From JANNRA01 sp031401035 (lineage in GTDB: Bacteria > Desulfobacterota > Binatia > HRBIN30 > CADEER01): a stretch of 19,490 nt of DNA. A model generated the notes under the pieces. It made no database searches. It worked only from the letters and a program-made list of their open reading frames with translations, and was not told the DNA's origin. The stretch covers positions 1-19,490 of the forward strand of contig JANNRA010000077.1 of NCBI GenBank assembly GCA_031401035.1. The letters are read 5' to 3'. This document shows positions 1-6,683 of the stretch, in pieces. Made by a program: the position numbers and the translations under genes. The stretch's first letter is position 1. Each line of letters starts with the position of its first letter.

Positions 1-95
1 CTTTGGGCGGCCGCCCCCCCGGCGGGCCCTGTCGCCGGCCCCCGCGCCCCCCCCCCCCCCCGGCCCCCGCGGGGGGGGCGCCCTCCAGGGGAGAC
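1..95. other. Low-complexity G/C contig edge
   Basis: This stretch is almost purely G and C, with a run of 15 C (47-61) and a run of 8 G (71-78). It has no coding character. Such sequence at the very end of a window usually reflects an assembly edge or poor base calling, so it should not be interpreted biologically without read support. From about 96 to 138 the composition becomes ordinary. That part is the short region downstream of thiE, where I see no clear terminator. Confidence 0.6.
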
Positions 96-138
96 CACAC
101 CCAAGGGTAGTTCAGAGCAGGGTCAGGGTGAGGGGATC

Positions 139-816
139 TTAGCCATCAGCCAGTGCCGCCGCGGCTGCGGCCGGATCCGCGGCCGCCAGCACGGCGCGGA
201 TGACCGCGACGCCGTCGGCGCCGGCTTCGCGTACGGCGGCGGCGTTGGCTGCCTCGATGCCGCCGATGCCGAAGAGTGGCAGCGTCGAGGCGGCGCGCGC
301 GCGACGCAGGGCGTCGAGGCCGAGCGCGGCGCCGAAGGCGCGTTTCGACGGCGTGTCGAAGAGCGGCCCGAGTACGGCATAGTCGGCCCCCGCGCCCTGC
401 GCCGCGGCGACCTCCTCGGGCGCATGGGTCGAGACGCCGATGAGGCGGTGCGGACCGAGCAGCGCCCGGGCGTCGGCGATGGCAAACGAATGTCCGGGCA
501 GGTGCACGCCGTCGGCGTCGCAGGCGAGGGCGACATCGACGCGGTCGTTGATCAGCAGCGCCGCCCCGGCGGTGCGGGTCAGATCCCGCAGCTCCAGCGC
601 CAGCGCCAGGTGCGCCCGCGTCGCCAGGTCGCGTTCGCGCAGCTGCACCAGCCGCGCGCCGCCGCGCAGCGCCGCCGCCACCACCTCGGTCAATGGCCGA
701 CCGGCGGTCTGGGCGCGGTCGGTGACGAGGTACAGTCCGCGCAGCGCGATCATAATCATGGGGGGCGCGGCGACTGCCGGGCCCGCCACGGTCTCACTCT
801 CGCGGCGCCGCTCCAT
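139..816 (-). CDS. thiE: Thiamine phosphate synthase ThiE
   Basis: Couples HMP-PP to thiazole phosphate to give thiamine phosphate in the cytoplasm. The family signatures are visible in order: GLYLVTDR near the N-terminus, QLRERD (phosphate and substrate loop), LINDRVDVAL followed by DADGVHLP, GVSTH, the GADYAVLGPLFDTPSK stretch and GIGGI near the C-terminus. The ATG at 816 is chosen because a GAGGGGGT Shine-Dalgarno lies about 5 nt upstream; it gives 225 aa and overlaps the thiG end by 23 bp. An ATG at 759 would give 206 aa, starting just before the conserved core, but has no ribosome binding site. Third gene of thiS-thiG-thiE, so probably translationally coupled to thiG. Product identity is secure; the exact start is less so. 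Confidence 0.93.
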   Translation of the reverse strand: MERRRESETVAGPAVAAPPMIMIALRGLYLVTDRAQTAGRPLTEVVAAALRGGARLVQLRERDLATRAHLALALELRDLTRTAGAALLINDRVDVALACDADGVHLPGHSFAIADARALLGPHRLIGVSTHAPEEVAAAQGAGADYAVLGPLFDTPSKRAFGAALGLDALRRARAASTLPLFGIGGIEAANAAAVREAGADGVAVIRAVLAAADPAAAAAALADG

Positions 817-1642
817 CCAGCACCCCCTCGAGCGGGCTCGACGCCGTCGCATAGAGCTTGCGGCCGATGCGCCCGGCGCGGAACGCCGCTCGCCCGGCGG
901 CGACGCCGAGGCGCATGGCGTGCGCCATCAGGATCGGATCGCGTGCCCCGGCGATGGCGGTGTTGAGCAGCACCGCGTCGCAGCCGAGCTCCATCGCCAG
1001 GGCGACGTCGGAGGCCGTACCGACGCCCGCGTCGACGATCACCGGCACGCGCGCCTGTTCGAGGATGATGCGCAGGTTATACGGATTGCGGATGCCCAGG
1101 CCCGAGCCGATTGGCGCCGCCAGCGGCATCACCGCGGCGCAGCCGATGTCCTGCAGGCGCAGCGCCGCCACCGGGTCGTCGGTGATGTACGGCAGCACCG
1201 TGAAGCCGTCCTCGACCAGCACGCGCGACGCCTCGAGCGTCGCCGGCATGTCGGGGAAGAGCGTCCGCTCGTCGCCGATCACCTCGACTTTGACGAGGTT
1301 GCCGACGCCTGCCTCGCGCGCCAAGCGGGCGGTGCGCACCGCGTCGGCGGCGGTGGTGCAGCCGGCGGTGTTGGGGAGGATGGTGATGCGTTGCAGGTCG
1401 AGGTGGTCGAGGAGATTGGGTTGGCCGGCATCGGTGATGTTCACCCGCCGCACGGCGACGGTGACCATCTCCGCCCCCGAGGCGTCGATGGCGGCGCGCG
1501 TCTCGGCGAAGTCCTTGTACTTGCCGGTGCCGACGATGAGCCGCGAGCGGTAGGTGCGGCCGCCGAGCGCGAAGCCGTCCTCGATGGGCGTCCGGTCGGG
1601 CGTCTGGGGCAGTGGGCGGTCGGAACTGGCGTTCGCTGACAT
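794..1642 (-). CDS. thiG: Thiazole synthase ThiG
   Basis: Forms the thiazole phosphate ring from 1-deoxyxylulose 5-phosphate, dehydroglycine and ThiS thiocarboxylate. The 282-aa protein shows the TIM-barrel family hallmarks: LIVGTGKYKDF near residue 35, a VAVRRVNI strand, ILPNTAGC, and NLVKVEVIGD with Lys118 in the position of the Schiff-base lysine. Later come the family glycine-rich phosphate loops (APIGSGLGI and VDAGVGTASD). The ATG at 1642 is preferred because GGAGG lies about 9 nt upstream. The in-frame TTG at 1651 abuts that Shine-Dalgarno and cannot use it. The gene starts 5 nt after the thiS stop and overlaps thiE. Dehydroglycine synthesis (ThiO or ThiH) and ThiF are not encoded here. 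Confidence 0.96.
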   Translation of the reverse strand: MSANASSDRPLPQTPDRTPIEDGFALGGRTYRSRLIVGTGKYKDFAETRAAIDASGAEMVTVAVRRVNITDAGQPNLLDHLDLQRITILPNTAGCTTAADAVRTARLAREAGVGNLVKVEVIGDERTLFPDMPATLEASRVLVEDGFTVLPYITDDPVAALRLQDIGCAAVMPLAAPIGSGLGIRNPYNLRIILEQARVPVIVDAGVGTASDVALAMELGCDAVLLNTAIAGARDPILMAHAMRLGVAAGRAAFRAGRIGRKLYATASSPLEGVLDGAAPRE

Positions 1643-1647
1643 GACGC

Positions 1648-1848
1648 TCAACCTCCTCCGATGAACTGCACGATCTCGACCACATCGCCCTCGCGCAGCC
1701 GGCGCGTGACGTACTCGGCGCGCGGCAGCACGTCGAGGTTCACCTCGACGGCGATGCGGCGCGCCGCGAAGCCCAGCTCGCGCACGAACTCCTCGACCGT
1801 GACGCCGTCGCGCAGCTCGCGCACGTCGCCGTTCACCGTGACGCGCAT
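1648..1848 (-). CDS. thiS: Sulfur carrier protein ThiS
   Basis: Small ubiquitin-fold sulfur carrier of 66 aa whose C-terminal glycine is adenylated and thiocarboxylated before sulfur delivery to ThiG. The sequence begins MRVTVNGDVREL, has the mid-protein family pattern of a helix then VEVNLDVLPRAEY, and ends EIVQFIGGG with the required terminal Gly-Gly. First gene of the thiSGE operon. The codons for the last glycines (GGA GGA GGT) also form the Shine-Dalgarno of thiG. The start ATG is 63 bp from the divergent purH ATG. The upstream gap is too short for a TPP riboswitch, and I see none. Confidence 0.95.
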   Translation of the reverse strand: MRVTVNGDVRELRDGVTVEEFVRELGFAARRIAVEVNLDVLPRAEYVTRRLREGDVVEIVQFIGGG

Positions 1849-1911
1849 GCGAAAACGGTTAGTCGCCGGACCGTTTCTTTACAACCTGGGGGGTGTTTGG
1901 TAGCCGACCGA
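1849..1911. promoter_or_regulatory. Divergent thiS / purH intergenic region
   Basis: About 63 bp separate two divergent operons, so both promoters must lie here or overlap the coding ends. It is locally AT-richer (GTTTCTTTACAACCTG around 1873-1888) than its surroundings, as expected for a promoter region. I cannot assign convincing -35 and -10 boxes, an operator, or a TPP or purine riboswitch. The call rests on gene orientation only. Confidence 0.4.
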
Positions 1912-3462
1912 ATGGCTTCAATCGCACGTGCGCTGGTCAGTGTCAGCGACAAGACCGGCCTGATCGACTTCGCGCGCGGCCTGCACGGGCTCGGTGTCCA
2001 GATCCTTTCCACCGGCGGCACCCTCAAGGCGCTTGCCGACGCCGGTATCCCGGCGCTGCAGGTGAGCGAGTTCACCGGCTCGCCGGAGATTCTCGACGGA
2101 CGGGTCAAAACGCTGCATCCAAAGATCCACGGCGGCCTGCTCGGTCGCCGTGACGACGCCGCGCACCGCGCGCAGATGGCGGCCAACGGCATCGAGCCGA
2201 TCGACCTGGTGGTGGTGAACCTCTACCCGTTCGAGGCGACGGTGGCGAAGCCCGGCTGCACCCTCGAGGAGGCGATCGAGAACATCGACATCGGCGGCCC
2301 GTCGATGATCCGTTCGGCAGCGAAGAACCATCACGACGTCGGCGTCGTCACCGACCCGGCCGACTACGCCGCGGTGCTCGAGGAACTGGGCGCCAACGGC
2401 GGCGCGCTGTCCGCGGCGACGAAGTTCCGCCTGGCGCGGCGCGCCTTCCAGACCACGGCGCGCTACGACGGCGCCATCGCCGATTGGCTCGGCGCCCGTG
2501 CGGCGACGCCCGAGGCGCCGTTCGGCGAGACGGTGCACCTGGCGCTGCGCAAGGCGCAGGATCTGCGCTACGGCGAGAATCCGCACCAGAAGGCGGCCCT
2601 GTACGGCGAGTTCTTTCGCGTCGTCGAGCAGCGACACGGCAAGGAGCTCTCGTACAACAACATCATGGACGCCAACGCGGCGCTGTGGCTGATGCGCGAA
2701 TTCGTCGACGGCCCGCCGGCGGTGGCGATCCTCAAGCACAACACGCCCTGCGGCGTCGCCACCGGCGTCAGCGTCGCCGCCGCCTATCAGGCGGCCTACG
2801 CCACCGATCCTGAATCGCCCTTCGGCGGCATCCTGATCGCCAACCAGGAGTGGACGCTGGAGCTGGCGAAGATCGTCGACGAGATCTTCACCGAGGTGCT
2901 GATCGCGCCGTCGTTCGCGGCTGACGCGCTGGCCTTCCTGCAGCAGAAGAAGAACCGTCGCCTGATGACCTGGACGCCGGCGGCGATGGACGGCCTGACG
3001 CGCGAGGTGCGCAGCGTCGCCGGCGGCCTGCTGGTGCAAGACACCGACCGCGCCATCGAGGACGCGGCGCACGCACAGGTGGTGACGCGCCGCCCGCCGA
3101 GCGACGACGAGGTTACCGCCATGGGCTTCGGGCTCAAGGTGGTCAAGCACGTCAAGTCGAACGCCATCGCCTTCGTGCGTGCCGATCGCACCCTGGCCCT
3201 CGGCGGCGGTGCCACCTCGCGCGTCGATCCGGTGCTTGCCGCCCGCGCCAAGGCCGGGCGCGTCGGCATCTCGCTGCACGGCTCGGTGCTCGCCAGCGAC
3301 GCCTTCTTCCCGTTTCCCGACGGCGTCGAGCACGCCGCCGCCGCCGGCGCCACCGCCATCATTCAACCCGGCGGCAGCGTCCGCGACGCCGAGGTCATCG
3401 CCGTCGCCGACAAATTGAACCTGGCCATGGTCCTCACTGGAGTCCGTCACTTCCGACACTGA
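1912..3462 (+). CDS. purH: Bifunctional AICAR formyltransferase / IMP cyclohydrolase PurH
   Basis: Catalyses the last two steps of IMP synthesis. The N-terminal MGS-fold cyclohydrolase domain shows SVSDKTGL, STGGTLKAL and RVKTLHPKIHGG. The C-terminal formyltransferase domain shows RYGENPHQKAAL, ELSYNNIMDANAAL, LKHNTPCGVATG with the catalytic Lys275-His276 pair, and FGGILIANQE; the protein ends LTGVRHFRH, as PurH does. The ATG at 1912 gives 516 aa, the usual family length. An upstream in-frame TTG at 1897 would add only five residues. First gene of purH-purD-purE. A long inverted repeat follows the stop within 6 nt. Confidence 0.97.
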   Translation: MASIARALVSVSDKTGLIDFARGLHGLGVQILSTGGTLKALADAGIPALQVSEFTGSPEILDGRVKTLHPKIHGGLLGRRDDAAHRAQMAANGIEPIDLVVVNLYPFEATVAKPGCTLEEAIENIDIGGPSMIRSAAKNHHDVGVVTDPADYAAVLEELGANGGALSAATKFRLARRAFQTTARYDGAIADWLGARAATPEAPFGETVHLALRKAQDLRYGENPHQKAALYGEFFRVVEQRHGKELSYNNIMDANAALWLMREFVDGPPAVAILKHNTPCGVATGVSVAAAYQAAYATDPESPFGGILIANQEWTLELAKIVDEIFTEVLIAPSFAADALAFLQQKKNRRLMTWTPAAMDGLTREVRSVAGGLLVQDTDRAIEDAAHAQVVTRRPPSDDEVTAMGFGLKVVKHVKSNAIAFVRADRTLALGGGATSRVDPVLAARAKAGRVGISLHGSVLASDAFFPFPDGVEHAAAAGATAIIQPGGSVRDAEVIAVADKLNLAMVLTGVRHFRH

Positions 3463-3467
3463 GAATC

Positions 3468-3536
3468 TCAACGCGAAGGCGCGAAGACGCGGTGGTCCGA
3501 GCAGCCCCCCACCGCGTCTACGCGCCTTCGCGTTGA
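3468..3536. repeat. RCGCGAAG inverted repeat, copy 1 (purH-purD)
   Basis: Two 28-nt arms (3468-3495 and 3509-3536) are complementary at 27 of 28 positions and separated by a 13-nt loop. Each arm starts at the outside with TCAACGCGAAG and is built from tandem 8-mers of the form RCGCGAAG. It fills nearly all of the gap between the purH stop and the purD ATG. The outer end of the right arm runs into GAAGGA, which acts as the purD ribosome binding site. It could modulate the purH/purD ratio or stabilise mRNA ends; no U-tract follows, so it is not a standard terminator. Confidence 0.9.
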
Positions 3537-3544
3537 AGGATCCC

Positions 3545-4822
3545 ATGAAAGTCCTCGTTATTGGCGGCGGTGGTCGTGAGCACGCACTGGTGTGGAAGCT
3601 GCGCCAGTCGCCACGGGTGACGCGGCTGTGGTGCGCGCCGGGCAACGCCGGCATCGACGAGTTGGCGGAGCCGGTGGGGCTGGACGTAGCGGACCTCGAC
3701 GGCATCGTCGCGTTCGCACAGGCCAACGGCGTCGATCTGGTGGTGCCGGGGCCGGAGCTGCCGCTGACGCTGGGCATCGTCGACGCGCTGGCGGCGGTCG
3801 GCATCCGCGCCTTCGGGCCGACGCGGGCGGCGGCGCAGCTCGAGGGCAGCAAGGCGTTCTCGAAGGAGCTGATGCGGCGCTGCAAGGTGCCGACCGGCTT
3901 CTTCTCCAGCTTCACCGATGCCGATGAGGCGCTGCGCTACGTACACGAGGTGGGGGCGCCGATCGTCGTCAAGGCGGACGGCCTGGCGGCGGGGAAGGGG
4001 GTCGTCGTCTGCCAGACGATCGCCGAGGCCGAGCAGGCGATCGACGAGATCATGCGCTGGAAGAGTTTCGGCGAGGCCGGGGCGCGGGTGGTCGTCGAGG
4101 AGTGTCTCGCCGGCGAGGAGGTCTCGTTCATGGCCGTCAGCGACGGCGAGACGGTCCTGCCGCTGGCCTCCTCGCAGGACCACAAGCGCGCCTACGACGG
4201 CGACACGGGTCCGAACACCGGCGGCATGGGCGCCTACTCGCCGGCGCCGGTGATGACCGCCGCCCTGCACGAGCAGGTCATGCGCGAGATCATGACGCCG
4301 GTGGTGCGCGGCCTCGCCGAGCGCCAGATCACCTACACCGGCGTTCTCTACGCCGGGTTGATGATCACCGCCGACGGCCCCAGGGTGCTGGAGTTCAACT
4401 GCCGTTTCGGCGACCCTGAATGCCAGGCACTGTTGCCGCGCCTCCAGGGCGACCTGGCGGAGCTGATGGAGGCGACCACCGCTGGACGCCTGGCCGGCAT
4501 GACGCTGGCCTGGGATCCGCGCCCCGCCGTCTGCGTCGTGCTCGCCGCCGGCGGCTATCCGGGCACCTTCGAGCGCGGCAACGCCATCGCCGGGCTGGAC
4601 GGGCTGCGCGAGTGGCGCGACGGCGTCGTCTTCCACGGCGGCACGACGCGCCGCGACGGCGCGGTGGTGACCAACGGCGGGCGCGTACTCGGGGTGACGG
4701 CGCTCGGCGCCGACGTGACCGCGGCGGTTGCCGAGGCGTATAGGGCGGTGGCGCAGATCTCCTGGGACGATATGCAGTATCGGCGCGACATCGGACGACG
4801 CGCAGTGGAGCGAGAGCGATGA
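3545..4822 (+). CDS. purD: Phosphoribosylamine-glycine ligase PurD (GAR synthetase)
   Basis: ATP-dependent ligation of glycine to phosphoribosylamine, the second step of purine synthesis. The 425-aa ATP-grasp protein has the N-terminal VLVIGGGGREHAL motif, the ATP-binding VKADGLAAGKGVVV, SSQDHKRAYDGDTGPNTGGM, the Mg/ATP motif EFNCRFGDPECQ, and the C-terminal PurD domain beginning PAVCVVLAAGGYPG. The ATG at 3545 has AAGGA about 4 nt upstream; an upstream in-frame TTG at 3533 lies inside the repeat and is unlikely. The stop overlaps the purE start (ATGA at 4819-4822), implying coupled translation. Confidence 0.97.
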   Translation: MKVLVIGGGGREHALVWKLRQSPRVTRLWCAPGNAGIDELAEPVGLDVADLDGIVAFAQANGVDLVVPGPELPLTLGIVDALAAVGIRAFGPTRAAAQLEGSKAFSKELMRRCKVPTGFFSSFTDADEALRYVHEVGAPIVVKADGLAAGKGVVVCQTIAEAEQAIDEIMRWKSFGEAGARVVVEECLAGEEVSFMAVSDGETVLPLASSQDHKRAYDGDTGPNTGGMGAYSPAPVMTAALHEQVMREIMTPVVRGLAERQITYTGVLYAGLMITADGPRVLEFNCRFGDPECQALLPRLQGDLAELMEATTAGRLAGMTLAWDPRPAVCVVLAAGGYPGTFERGNAIAGLDGLREWRDGVVFHGGTTRRDGAVVTNGGRVLGVTALGADVTAAVAEAYRAVAQISWDDMQYRRDIGRRAVERER

Positions 4823-5316
4823 CGACGAAGGCACGGGTCGCGGTCCTCATGGGCAGCGACAGCGACTGGGACGTGATGCAGGGCGCGGTGGATCGGCTGA
4901 AGGGTTTTGGCGTCGGCTGCGAGGTGCACGTCATGTCGGCGCACCGCACCCCGGCACGGGTCACGGACTACGTCAGCGGCGCCCCGGCACGCGGCATCGC
5001 CGTCTTCATCGTCGGCGCCGGCGCCGCCGCGCACCTGGCCGGCGTCGTCGCCGCGCACACGACCCGGCCAGTGATCGGCGTGCCGCTCAACGCCACCAGC
5101 CTCAACGGCCTCGACGCCCTGCTGGCGACGGTGCAGATGCCGAGCGGCGTGCCGGTGGCGACCGTCGCCGTCGGCGGCGCCGAGAACGCCGGCATCCTGG
5201 CGGCGCAGATCCTCGCTGTGGGCGATGCCGCCCTGGCGGCGAAGCTGGATGCGTTCAAGGCGGCGATGGCAAAGAAGGTCCTCGAGAAGGACGCCAAGCT
5301 GCAGGGGAAATTCTGA
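4819..5316 (+). CDS. purE: N5-CAIR mutase PurE
   Basis: Catalytic subunit of the AIR carboxylation step, converting N5-CAIR to CAIR. The 165-aa length and motifs fit the family: VAVLMGSDSDW at residues 7-17 (substrate phosphate and carboxylate binding), VMSAHRTP with His42, GAGAAAHLAGVVAAHTTRPV, and the C-terminal NAGILAAQILA helix. It overlaps purD by 4 nt. No purK is present in the window, so the N5-CAIR synthetase partner must be elsewhere, or the enzyme may act directly on AIR; the sequence alone does not decide. A long inverted repeat begins about 20 nt after the stop. Confidence 0.96.
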   Translation: MTTKARVAVLMGSDSDWDVMQGAVDRLKGFGVGCEVHVMSAHRTPARVTDYVSGAPARGIAVFIVGAGAAAHLAGVVAAHTTRPVIGVPLNATSLNGLDALLATVQMPSGVPVATVAVGGAENAGILAAQILAVGDAALAAKLDAFKAAMAKKVLEKDAKLQGKF

Positions 5317-5337
5317 TGGTTGGAGCACAAATAGATG

Positions 5338-5402
5338 TCAACGCGAAGGCGCGAAGGCGCGGAGCGCGCGGAGTTCTCCGCGCCTTCGCGGCTTCGCGTT
5401 GA
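5338..5402. repeat. RCGCGAAG inverted repeat, copy 2 (after purE)
   Basis: Arms at 5338-5364 and 5376-5402 pair at 26 of 27 positions around an 11-nt loop. The outer ends are the same TCAACGCGAAG as in copy 1, with the same RCGCGAAG 8-mer tandem. It lies in the 104-bp gap between the purE stop and the DUF1015 start. The AAAGAGGA at 5402-5409, just outside the right arm, is the probable Shine-Dalgarno of the next gene. It may mark the 3' end of the purine operon transcript. Confidence 0.9.
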
Positions 5403-5420
5403 AAGAGGATCTCGTCACGT

Positions 5421-6683
5421 ATGATCGATTTCCGTCCGTTCAAGGCTCTGCACTACGATCAGGCGGTCGTGCCGCTCGCCGACGTCATCGCGCCGCCGTA
5501 CGATGTCATCGACGCCGCGCACCTCGACCGGCTGTACGCGCGCAACCCGCACAACGTCGTGCGCCTCATTCTCAACAAGGCGCCGGATCGCTACACGGCC
5601 GCGGCGGGCGAGCTGCGCGACTGGCGCGCCCGCGGCGTCCTCGCCCAGGAGCGCCAGCCGGCGCTCTACTGGTACGTGCAGGACTTCGCACTGCCCGACG
5701 GCAGCCGCCATTGCCGCAGCGGCCTGCTCGCCGCGGTGCGTCTGCAGCCGTTCAGCGCCGGCAACATCCTGCCGCACGAGCGCACCTTCGCCGGCCCCAA
5801 GGCCGATCGCCTGAAGCTCATGCACGCCTGCCGCGCCAACCTGAGCCCGATCTTCGGCGTCTATCCCAACCGCGCCGCCGCCATGGCGCCGGCGCGCGCC
5901 GCGGCCGAGTCTGCACCGTGGATCGACGTCGAGGAGACCGGCGAGCGGCATCGCGTCTGGCGCATCGCCGACGCCGCGACAGTCGGCGAGCTGACCGCTG
6001 CGTTGCGCGACGCCAAGGTATTCATCGCCGACGGCCATCATCGCTACGAGACCGCGCTCGCCTACCGCGACGAGCGCCATGCCGCCGGCGACACCGATGC
6101 CGACGACCCGCACAACTTCATGCTCATGTACCTGTGCTCGATGGACGACCCGGGCCTGGTCGTCTTACCGACACATCGCCTGTGGCGCGGTGTCTTCGAC
6201 GCCGCCGCCTGGGCGCGCGCCGGCGAGCACTTCCGCGTCGAGGACGTCGACGCCGACACCCTGCTCGCGCGCCTCGCCGCGGCGCGGGCGCCCGGTTGTA
6301 TCGGCGTGCGCACGCCGACGCGCACCGCGGTGCTGCACCTGAAGGACCTCGGCGCCGTCGACGTTGCGCTGGCGGCCATCGCGCCGATCATCCGCCATCT
6401 CGACGTCACCGTGCTCGACCGCTTCCTGCTCGGCCATCTGCTCGGCGTCGATTGCGTGGCGGCCGGCCAGGACGGGCGACTGCTGTACACGCACGACGAC
6501 CGCCACGCCCTCGGCGCCGCCGGGCAGGACGGCGTCGGCGCCGCCTTCCTGCTGCGCCGGCCGCGCATGGGCGAGGTCGCCGAGGCCTGCCTGGCCGGCG
6601 AGGTGATGCCGCAGAAGTCGACCTACTTCTTCCCCAAGCTGCAGACCGGCCTGGTGTTCCATCTGCTCGACGCCGATGCCTGA
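5421..6683 (+). CDS. DUF1015 family protein
   Basis: A 420-aa soluble protein of the widespread DUF1015 family. The N-terminus (IDFRPFKALHYD, then DVIAPPYDVID and NPHNVVRLILN) is the family signature. A second conserved block, FIADGHHRYETALAYRDER, lies at residues 201-217. The DGHHR pattern (204-208) resembles the ligand site of ParB/serine-kinase-like folds, so nucleotide binding or a kinase-like role is possible, but this is inference; the family has no settled function that I can cite. A C-terminal PQKSTYFFPKLQTGL block is also typical. It overlaps the ThyX-like gene by 8 nt (ATG 6676, stop 6681-6683), suggesting one transcript. The ATG at 5421 has AAAGAGGA upstream. Confidence 0.85.
   Translation: MIDFRPFKALHYDQAVVPLADVIAPPYDVIDAAHLDRLYARNPHNVVRLILNKAPDRYTAAAGELRDWRARGVLAQERQPALYWYVQDFALPDGSRHCRSGLLAAVRLQPFSAGNILPHERTFAGPKADRLKLMHACRANLSPIFGVYPNRAAAMAPARAAAESAPWIDVEETGERHRVWRIADAATVGELTAALRDAKVFIADGHHRYETALAYRDERHAAGDTDADDPHNFMLMYLCSMDDPGLVVLPTHRLWRGVFDAAAWARAGEHFRVEDVDADTLLARLAAARAPGCIGVRTPTRTAVLHLKDLGAVDVALAAIAPIIRHLDVTVLDRFLLGHLLGVDCVAAGQDGRLLYTHDDRHALGAAGQDGVGAAFLLRRPRMGEVAEACLAGEVMPQKSTYFFPKLQTGLVFHLLDADA

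Noticed and set aside
1849..1911. TPP riboswitch before thiS
   Set aside because: The gap is too short for the ~100-nt aptamer and no CUGAGA-type core is visible.
3468..3536. CRISPR or intrinsic terminator interpretation of the RCGCGAAG repeats
   Set aside because: The units are inverted and dispersed with no regular spacers, and no U-tract follows the hairpins.
1918..3915. A 665-codon open frame antisense to purH and the start of purD
   Set aside because: It is the complement of conserved purH/purD coding sequence; high GC keeps antisense frames open. Its composition is low-complexity Arg/Gly/Ala/His-rich and it has no domain pattern.
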